This document shows, in pieces, positions 1 to 4,925 of a DNA stretch of 6,186 nt. Position 1 is the stretch's first letter, and each line of letters opens with the position of its first letter. Position numbers and translations under genes: made by a program. The notes under the pieces were generated by a model. It worked only from the letters and a program-made list of their open reading frames with translations, did not search any database and was not told the DNA's origin. Source of the stretch: JBFLVQ01 sp040758525 (GTDB taxonomy: Bacteria; Acidobacteriota; Blastocatellia; Chloracidobacteriales; JADJPF01); assembly GCA_040758525.1 (NCBI GenBank), contig JBFLVQ010000580.1:1-6186 (forward strand), given 5' to 3'.

Positions 1-546
1 GGCGCAGGCGCTACTAATGACCCATTCATTTTTACAGCACCAAAAGATTGGCGGAGTGAACGTATAGCTTTCCCTCTTGATTTTGCCCCTGAAATTAAAT
101 ACCAAGGCTTTGAAGAGTTGCGATTCGCTCCAGGGATGTTCAATGTTAAATCGGATTCCTATTTTACTTATACCTTTTTTTGGTGGCTAGAAGGCAAACC
201 GGAGATTACTTCCGTAGAGCTGGAAAAAGATCTGGTCAGCTATTTCAAGGGATTATGTAATGCAGTAGGTAGATCGCGTGGGCTAAATCTCGATCTTAGT
301 AAGGTACATGCTACTGTGCAAGCAGCCACAACAAAATCACAGACACAACAATACAATGCAGTAGTTGAGACTTATGATCCGTTTAATTCCGGTAATCTAT
401 TGTCGCTAAATTTAGAGATCTCCGCTAGGCACTGCAACAAATCTAACCATACTTGCATCTTTTTCCTTGTCTCGCCAAAATCGACAGAATCAGATTTATG
501 GAGACAATTACGAGAGATTCGTGATTCGTTCCAATGCGATAAATAA
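1..546 (+). CDS. Hypothetical protein, 5' end outside the window
   Basis: The reading frame is open from the first base to the TAA at 544-546, giving 181 visible residues. The true start lies upstream of the window; the first TTG/ATG codons in the frame (118, 139) are internal because conserved-looking sequence precedes them. I do not recognise a named domain. The visible part is a compact, aromatic-rich alpha/beta-type sequence, with FPLDFAPEI at about residues 27-35, EELRFAPGMF at 38-47, and a Tyr/Phe/Trp-rich stretch near 52-62. Cysteines sit at about 81, 143, 150 and 179, the last in the C-terminal SFQCDK. No membrane segment is visible. The cysteines and the style would suit an exported globular protein, but the N-terminus that would carry a signal peptide is missing, so this is inference. 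The gene converges on the next one with 16 bases between stop codons. I see no clear hairpin there. Confidence 0.8.
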   Translation, partial: GAGATNDPFIFTAPKDWRSERIAFPLDFAPEIKYQGFEELRFAPGMFNVKSDSYFTYTFFWWLEGKPEITSVELEKDLVSYFKGLCNAVGRSRGLNLDLSKVHATVQAATTKSQTQQYNAVVETYDPFNSGNLLSLNLEISARHCNKSNHTCIFFLVSPKSTESDLWRQLREIRDSFQCDK

Positions 547-562
547 GAATTTGATCAGCCTT

Positions 563-874
563 TCAAGCGCTACGGCGACGTGGTTTATTGATAATAGCAT
601 CCAACTGTTCGTAGAAAGCCTCAACGGTGGGATATTGACGACGATAATCTAACAACGAACGGTTACGAGCTAAATAGTTAGCGCGTGCGATATCCAGTTC
701 TACCACGACTCGCTCGATGGCACGCCCTGGTAGGGTAATTTGTGAGGCACCAATGATGCGTAGCATTAGTGGCCGACCCAAATCTGTAGGCAGATCTAGC
801 GATGCCACCTCTGCCTGTAATTGTTCCTGTTCGCGCCCGTCAAAGGTAATCGTCCAAGTCCTCTCGACCTGCAT
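563..874 (-). CDS. Small hypothetical protein (103 aa)
   Basis: An ATG (complement of 872-874) opens a 103-residue frame ending in TGA at 563-565. An in-frame stop lies eight codons upstream with no other start codon between, so this start is the only choice. The Shine-Dalgarno is weak (a G-rich GGCGGGGCGAG stretch before the ATG). I do not recognise the family. The protein looks soluble: a beta-like N-terminus (RTWTITFDG), a Glu/Gln-rich segment at about residues 15-24, then a probable helical C-terminal half containing ELDIARANYLARNRS and YPTVEAFYEQLDAI. It ends in a basic tail, KPRRRSA. There are no cysteines, signal peptide or membrane segments. It is divergent from the ATPase gene at 1052 and convergent with the partial gene to its left, so it is probably monocistronic. 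That it is a real gene is inferred from its balanced composition and the absence of a better frame on the other strand. Confidence 0.7.
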   Translation of the reverse strand: MQVERTWTITFDGREQEQLQAEVASLDLPTDLGRPLMLRIIGASQITLPGRAIERVVVELDIARANYLARNRSLLDYRRQYPTVEAFYEQLDAIINKPRRRSA

Positions 875-926
875 AAAGACTCGCCCCGCCTTTCTAACTT
901 ATATCCATTGATTTAACGCCTCAGGC

Positions 927-955
927 TTGCATTTCCTTGATACTTGCACTATATT
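927..955 (+). promoter_or_regulatory. Predicted sigma70-type promoter for the DnaC/IstB-like gene
   Basis: TTGCAT at 927-932 (-35) and TATATT at 950-955 (-10) are separated by 17 bases, the optimal spacing. Transcription would begin near 962, leaving a leader of about 90 bases before the ATG at 1052. It lies in the 177-base region (875-1051) between two divergent genes. I found no convincing promoter for the leftward gene there, only a TATAAG-like box without a good -35. Prediction from sequence match alone. Confidence 0.5.
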
Positions 956-1051
956 ACCACAAAATATTGTACTGGCAAATCACAATAACACAAATAACAG
1001 CAACGGACTAGTAGACCGGGCGTGGCGCACGGTATCGGAGGCTGATTAAAA

Positions 1052-1735
1052 ATGTTGCAAGCAAAAGCTCGGCGGGAAACAGAGCGGAGCACAGTTGACG
1101 ACCAAGCGCTAGAACTGTTGGAGAAAGCAGCCATTCCAGTCGCTTATCACCATTGTTTGCTAGAGAACTATTACCCACAAGGGCATCAAAGTTCTCCAGA
1201 ATTTCTTTCCCAAGCTAATGCCATGCTGGATGGCAAATATCTGGTTAAGAATTTCCCTGTTACAGATCGAGGGCTATTCTATATGGGACGGCCTGGTGTG
1301 GGTAAGACACACCTGGCGATCGCGCTTTTAAAGGAACTGATTGTTACCTACAAAGTGCGTGGCCTCTTTCTTGATTATGGTGCATTAGTAGAAGAACTAG
1401 AAGCTTACTATAACCATTACCAAGAGAGTTGTCGCTTGGCCAGTGTGCGCCACTTCGCAGAAGTGCCACTATTGCTTATCGATGACCTAGGTTGTGTAAC
1501 ACCACCACCAGCAATTCTCGAAGTAATTGGCCATCTTATTAGAGTACGTCATAGCCGCAAAACCATTACACTTATTACCACCAACTACTCGGATGGAGAG
1601 AACTATTTTGACACCGGTCTGATCACTGATCGTATAGGCGAACGTATCAACTCGCGTCTATGTGAAATGACCAAGCGTGTCTTTATCTGTGGAAGTGATT
1701 ATCGCCTCAAGCTTACACAAGATCGACGCGGCTAA
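1052..1735 (+). CDS. DnaC/IstB-like AAA+ ATPase (putative helicase loader)
   Basis: This 227-residue cytoplasmic ATPase belongs to the DnaC/IstB type. Such proteins bind ATP and either load a replicative helicase on DNA (DnaC, DnaI) or assist a transposase (IstB). Visible motifs in order are Walker A GRPGVGKT at residues 79-86, Walker B LLIDDLG at 141-147, a sensor-1 region TLITTNY at 173-179, and the arginine-containing DRIGERINSRL at 193-203, which in this family holds the arginine finger region. The ATG at 1052 is the only possible start, since an in-frame TGA ends at 1045. It is preceded by GGAGG at 1037-1041 with a 10-base spacer. No IstA transposase or terminal repeats are nearby, so a chromosomal helicase-loader role is more likely than an insertion-sequence helper. 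Many relatives carry an N-terminal cysteine cluster. This one has none: its first cysteine is at residue 35, in AYHHCLLENY, and is unpaired. Confidence 0.88.
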   Translation: MLQAKARRETERSTVDDQALELLEKAAIPVAYHHCLLENYYPQGHQSSPEFLSQANAMLDGKYLVKNFPVTDRGLFYMGRPGVGKTHLAIALLKELIVTYKVRGLFLDYGALVEELEAYYNHYQESCRLASVRHFAEVPLLLIDDLGCVTPPPAILEVIGHLIRVRHSRKTITLITTNYSDGENYFDTGLITDRIGERINSRLCEMTKRVFICGSDYRLKLTQDRRG

Positions 1736-1788
1736 GTAGTCTAGCGCAAGAGGAAATATTGGTGCCGGTAGAATACCTGCTCCTTTTT

Positions 1789-1817
1789 GTGCCGATTACT
1801 GCTAGTACGGTTATAAT
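1789..1817 (+). promoter_or_regulatory. Predicted promoter directly before the acylase gene
   Basis: A perfect consensus -10 hexamer TATAAT lies at 1812-1817. The -35 is weaker: GTGCCG at 1789-1794 gives a 17-base spacer, or TTGTGC at 1787-1792 gives 19 bases. A start near 1824 would leave a leader of about 37 bases before the ATG at 1861. The site lies downstream of the earlier in-frame TTG/GTG codons (1759, 1762), so it argues for the later start of the acylase. Chance occurrence of a single TATAAT cannot be excluded. Confidence 0.45.
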
Positions 1818-1845
1818 CTTCTTCATCGGATCCGCAAATCCTATT

Positions 1846-1851
1846 AGGGAG
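1846..1851 (+). promoter_or_regulatory. Ribosome binding site deciding the acylase start
   Basis: AGGGAG ends nine bases before the ATG at 1861, a strong Shine-Dalgarno at suitable spacing. The competing signal is GAGGA at 1750-1754, seven bases before an in-frame GTG at 1762. The downstream site is preferred because the ATG begins a complete lipoprotein signal peptide. Confidence 0.65.
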
Positions 1852-1860
1852 AAGATCGAT

Positions 1861-4299
1861 ATGATAAGGCGTATTTATGCAGCATTAATGGTGGTATCGC
1901 TGTTAGGTTGTTTATCAGCACCGTTGCCGGTAGATCGCAGCAAAATAGGGCGATGGTCTGTAGTATCGGCAGATACTGTGCGGCTCACGCTCAAGGGATT
2001 AGGTAGTCCCGCGACAGTGCGTTATGATGAGCGTGGTATACCACATATCGAGGCAACTAATGATCAGGATCTATATTTTCTCCAAGGCTATGTAACAGCC
2101 AGCGATCGTTTATGGCAGATGGATCTGTTCCGTCGTGTTGCGCGTGGCGAACTTGCCGAGATCTTTGGCAACCCATTATTGGAAATAGATAAAATCCACC
2201 GCACCTATGGATTTAGTAGAATGGCAGATACTTTGGTAGAGAAACTCTCACCACCTATACGTACCTCTTTCGAAGCATACACACGTGGTGTCAATGCTTT
2301 TATAGAATCTAGGAATGAAAATAACCTACCACCAGAATTCCGCCTGCTACAATACCGGCCGCAACCCTGGAAGGTGACCGATTCAATGGTCATTGTTAAG
2401 AACTTTGCCGAGACACTCTCAACCACTTGGCAGAAAGATCTGATGCGTGCCTCATTCAACGATCTACCTGAAGAGAAACGTGCACAACTGCTCCCATCCA
2501 TTTCTCCAATTGATGTTGTAATAGTTGGTAGCGATAAGAAAGTAACTCCGAAAACGGCTGCAACCAACCCTGTGCCAGTAACTGCACCGGTTAGTAATAA
2601 GCTACTCAGTGAAGCAATGCGTATTACTAGAGCAATAGAAGAGGTTCAAGAACAGATCGGTTTCTATGCACAAGAGCGCGCCGCCAGTAACAATTGGGTG
2701 GTTAATGGACAACATACTGTCACCGGTAAGCCACTACTTGCTAACGATCCACATCTAGAGCCAACGGCGCCTTCAATCTGGTATATGACACATCTCAATG
2801 GCCCCGGGATAAATGTTATGGGCGTCACTGCAGCGGGACTACCAGGTATAATTATTGGGCATAACGAAAATATTGTTTGGGGGATAACCAACTTGGGTCC
2901 AGATGTGCAGGATCTCTATCTAGAGACTTTCAATAAAGAGAACCCCCGCCAATATAAGACACCGACGGGATGGATGGAAGCAGAGATACGTCATGAAGAG
3001 ATCAAAGTACGTAAAAGCCTACGCGACCTCTCTGCTGACACGGTGGCATTTGATGTGACGGTGACTCGTCATGGTCCAATTATTCTCACACAAGGCGAGC
3101 AACGCTATGCCTTACGTTGGACCGCACTTGATAGCAAGATCGATGACACACAAGCCTTCTATTACATTAATCGTGCAGAAAACTGGCAACAGTTTTGTGA
3201 AGGATTAAGTCGTTACCCTGGCCCTACACAAAACTTTATTTATGCAGATGTAAAAGGAAATATTGGATATTATGGGGCTGGCCTGATTCCAATAAGGAAA
3301 AGTGGCAATGGCAGCCTACCTTACAATGGTTCGACAGATACGGGCGAATGGACCGGTTATATTCCCTTCTACGAACTGCCACATGTCTACAATCCTGCTT
3401 CTGGGATTATTACCACTGCCAACAATCGTATAGTGGGATTGGACTATCCACACCATCTGACCCATGAATGGGCTGCGCCTTATCGTGCGCGCCGTATTTA
3501 TGATCTATTAACGGCAAAACCAAAACTCTCTATCGATGATTTTCGTGCTATTTTAAGCGATGTCCAGGCAATCCCAGCAGCAAACTTCTCACATACACTG
3601 GCTGAGTTTTCGCGAGACTTTAATCTTAAGAATAGCGATCAGAAATGGGATGAATTGGTTCGATTGTTTGATGGATGGGACGGACGTATTACCGCAGACT
3701 CGCGTCAAGCACTTATACTCAGTGAAATACGCACAGTCTTGAGCGAGCAGATACTTAAAGCAGCATTAGGCGAAGAACGTGCAAAGGCTTATCGTTGGGC
3801 TAACCGAGGCACACTCTTGGATTGGGTACTAGAGAAAAGGTCACCAGCTTGGCTGCCTTCAGAAGTTAAGAGTTATCCTGAACTACTTGTCAAATCTTAT
3901 CAGGAAGCACGCGCACGGCTAACCAGCCGCTATGGTCCAGATGAGACAAAATGGGTCTGGGGAGCACGCGCACAAGTAAGATTTCCTCATCAGTTAGCAA
4001 GAGAGCCATTTAATGCACAACCATTTGTCATTGAACCATTCCCACAAAATGGTAGCCCTAGTGATCTTGCTACTGTCAATGTAGGTGCTAATGTGTCTAT
4101 GCGTCTTATTGCCGACCTCTCTGATTGGGAAAAATATCAGCAAGGTATAGGGCTTGGCCAATCTGGTGATCCAGCCAGCCCACACTGGAAAGATCAACTT
4201 AATGATTGGCGTAATGTTACGCCACGTGTCTTTCCTTTCAGCAAAAAGGCAGTATCAGATGCAACAATAAAAGTAATAGAACTTGCTCCCGTACAATAA
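1861..4299 (+). CDS. Penicillin acylase family (S45) N-terminal nucleophile hydrolase, lipoprotein
   Basis: From the ATG at 1861 this is an 812-residue precursor of an S45 amidohydrolase, the family that includes penicillin G acylase, cephalosporin acylases and AHL (quorum-signal) acylases. It starts with a lipoprotein signal: Arg3-Arg4, a hydrophobic stretch, and lipobox LLGC with Cys17. The +2 residue is Leu, not Asp, so outer-membrane sorting is plausible. The alpha region carries YDERGIPHI and a helical ASDRLWQMDLFRR. Autocatalytic cleavage is expected before Ser276 (codon 2686-2688) in AASNNWVV, making this Ser the beta-chain nucleophile; the chains would be about 258 and 537 residues. 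Asn521/Asn522 in TTANNRIVG match the family's oxyanion-hole Asn region. GQSGDPASPHWKDQ near the end is a family hallmark. A Pro/Ala/Thr-rich linker precedes the cleavage site. The substrate cannot be read from sequence. Starts at 1759 or 1762 would add a hydrophobic 33-34-residue extension and are less likely. Confidence 0.93.
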   Translation: MIRRIYAALMVVSLLGCLSAPLPVDRSKIGRWSVVSADTVRLTLKGLGSPATVRYDERGIPHIEATNDQDLYFLQGYVTASDRLWQMDLFRRVARGELAEIFGNPLLEIDKIHRTYGFSRMADTLVEKLSPPIRTSFEAYTRGVNAFIESRNENNLPPEFRLLQYRPQPWKVTDSMVIVKNFAETLSTTWQKDLMRASFNDLPEEKRAQLLPSISPIDVVIVGSDKKVTPKTAATNPVPVTAPVSNKLLSEAMRITRAIEEVQEQIGFYAQERAASNNWVVNGQHTVTGKPLLANDPHLEPTAPSIWYMTHLNGPGINVMGVTAAGLPGIIIGHNENIVWGITNLGPDVQDLYLETFNKENPRQYKTPTGWMEAEIRHEEIKVRKSLRDLSADTVAFDVTVTRHGPIILTQGEQRYALRWTALDSKIDDTQAFYYINRAENWQQFCEGLSRYPGPTQNFIYADVKGNIGYYGAGLIPIRKSGNGSLPYNGSTDTGEWTGYIPFYELPHVYNPASGIITTANNRIVGLDYPHHLTHEWAAPYRARRIYDLLTAKPKLSIDDFRAILSDVQAIPAANFSHTLAEFSRDFNLKNSDQKWDELVRLFDGWDGRITADSRQALILSEIRTVLSEQILKAALGEERAKAYRWANRGTLLDWVLEKRSPAWLPSEVKSYPELLVKSYQEARARLTSRYGPDETKWVWGARAQVRFPHQLAREPFNAQPFVIEPFPQNGSPSDLATVNVGANVSMRLIADLSDWEKYQQGIGLGQSGDPASPHWKDQLNDWRNVTPRVFPFSKKAVSDATIKVIELAPVQ

Positions 4300-4304
4300 T
4301 GATC

Positions 4305-4327
4305 GAGGAGGCTGCTACAGCCTCCTC
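4305..4327. terminator. Hairpin between convergent genes, likely bidirectional terminator
   Basis: GAGGAGGCTG (4305-4314) and CAGCCTCCTC (4318-4327) form a perfect 10-bp, GC-rich stem around a CTA loop. It lies between the acylase stop (4297-4299) and the yjbQ-type stop (4328-4330), with the stem touching the latter. The following tracts are only moderately T-rich on both strands (TTATTCT to the right; TCATTATT to the left), so efficiency is uncertain. Confidence 0.7.
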
Positions 4328-4747
4328 TTATTCTCCAATTATTTTTACTAGCACTCTCTTTTTGCGCTGACCATCAAACTCACCATAGAAGATCTGTTCC
4401 CAAGGACCAAAGTCTAGCTGGCCATTTGTGATTGCAACAACAACTTCACGACCCATTACTTGTCGCTTGAGATGGGCATCAGCATTGTCTTCGCCAGTAT
4501 CATTATGACGATACTGTGAGATAGGTTCATGAGGAGCAAGCTCCTCTAACCATTTACGGTAATCATGGTGCAATCCTGCTTCATCATCATTAATGAAGAC
4601 AGAAGCGGTGATATGCATAGCATTAACAAGTACCAATCCTTCACGTACGCCACTCTCTTCAAGGCAAGTTCGTACTTGTGGAGTGATATTGATAAATCCA
4701 ACCCGTTCGGGAATATTAAACCAGAGTTCTTTACGATAACTTTTCAT
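4328..4747 (-). CDS. yjbQ: YjbQ/UPF0047 family protein (secondary thiamine-phosphate synthase type)
   Basis: This 139-residue protein matches the full length of the small YjbQ (UPF0047) family. Conserved blocks are visible in order: NAMHITASVFINDDE at residues 42-56, QYRHNDTGEDNADAHLKRQ at about 78-96, and DFGPWEQIFYGEFDG at 112-126, followed by RKKRVLVKIIG. His45, His81, His92 and Glu56 fall at the family's conserved polar positions. Members including E. coli YjbQ show low thiamine-phosphate synthase activity, hence the database name, but the physiological role is not settled. The last block has G-P-W-E where the classical signature has G-T-W-Q, a subfamily variation. The start is ATG (complement of 4745-4747) with GAGGT (4754-4758) six bases upstream. 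It has its own predicted promoter and a hairpin at its 3' end, so it is probably a single-gene unit. Cytoplasmic: no signal peptide or membrane segment is seen. Confidence 0.93.
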   Translation of the reverse strand: MKSYRKELWFNIPERVGFINITPQVRTCLEESGVREGLVLVNAMHITASVFINDDEAGLHHDYRKWLEELAPHEPISQYRHNDTGEDNADAHLKRQVMGREVVVAITNGQLDFGPWEQIFYGEFDGQRKKRVLVKIIGE

Positions 4748-4807
4748 GCTGCTACCTCATTTAACTGGTGGAAGACGGGACGATGACTTTTCTGTGAAGC
4801 TAGTCAT

Positions 4808-4835
4808 AATATAACGAGATTCTTTTTAGGATCAA
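4808..4835 (-). promoter_or_regulatory. Predicted sigma70-type promoter for the yjbQ-type gene
   Basis: On the minus strand, TTGATC (complement of 4830-4835) and TATATT (complement of 4808-4813) are 16 bases apart. Transcription would begin near 4801, about 54 bases before the ATG. The site lies between the upstream gene's terminator and this gene, consistent with independent expression. A TATTAT box two bases further along would give an 18-base spacer instead. Confidence 0.5.
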
Positions 4836-4866
4836 CAATTTGATGCTGTGTCGATTTAAAATAGAA

Positions 4867-4904
4867 AAGAGAACATAGATAGAACCAAGTATCTACGCTC
4901 TCTT
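4867..4904 (-). terminator. Rho-independent-type terminator of the repeat/HExxH gene
   Basis: Reading the minus strand, AAGAGA-GCG-TAGATA pairs with TATCTA-TGT-TCTCTT around an 8-base loop. This makes two 6-bp stems separated by a 3x3 internal loop that can hold a central G-C pair. The 3' arm runs into a T-rich tract (TTCTATTTTAAA). It begins 22 bases beyond the TAA at 4926-4928. The stem is A/T-rich, so it is weaker than a textbook terminator, but its position is right. Confidence 0.6.
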
Positions 4905-4925
4905 CTTTATTACAATTTTTCTACT

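Noticed and set aside
717..911. Plus-strand frame opposite the 103-residue gene
   Set aside because: It is antisense to a better frame, has no ribosome binding site, and its Ser/Cys/Arg-rich composition looks non-coding.
927..1049. Small plus-strand frame ending in LVDRAWRTVSEAD and TAA just before the ATPase gene
   Set aside because: Its only start (TTG at 927) lies inside the predicted -35 box, there is no ribosome site, and the middle is low-complexity Asn-rich sequence. Most likely untranslated leader.
1052..1735. IS21 element (IstB helper gene)
   Set aside because: There is no istA gene on either side, no terminal inverted repeats were seen, and the neighbours are unrelated single genes with their own promoters.
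4311..4755. Direct repeat GCTGCTAC flanking the yjbQ-type gene (4311-4318 and 4748-4755)
   Set aside because: Only eight bases; one copy is part of a terminator hairpin and the other of the leader. Chance is the best explanation and no mobile-element features accompany it.
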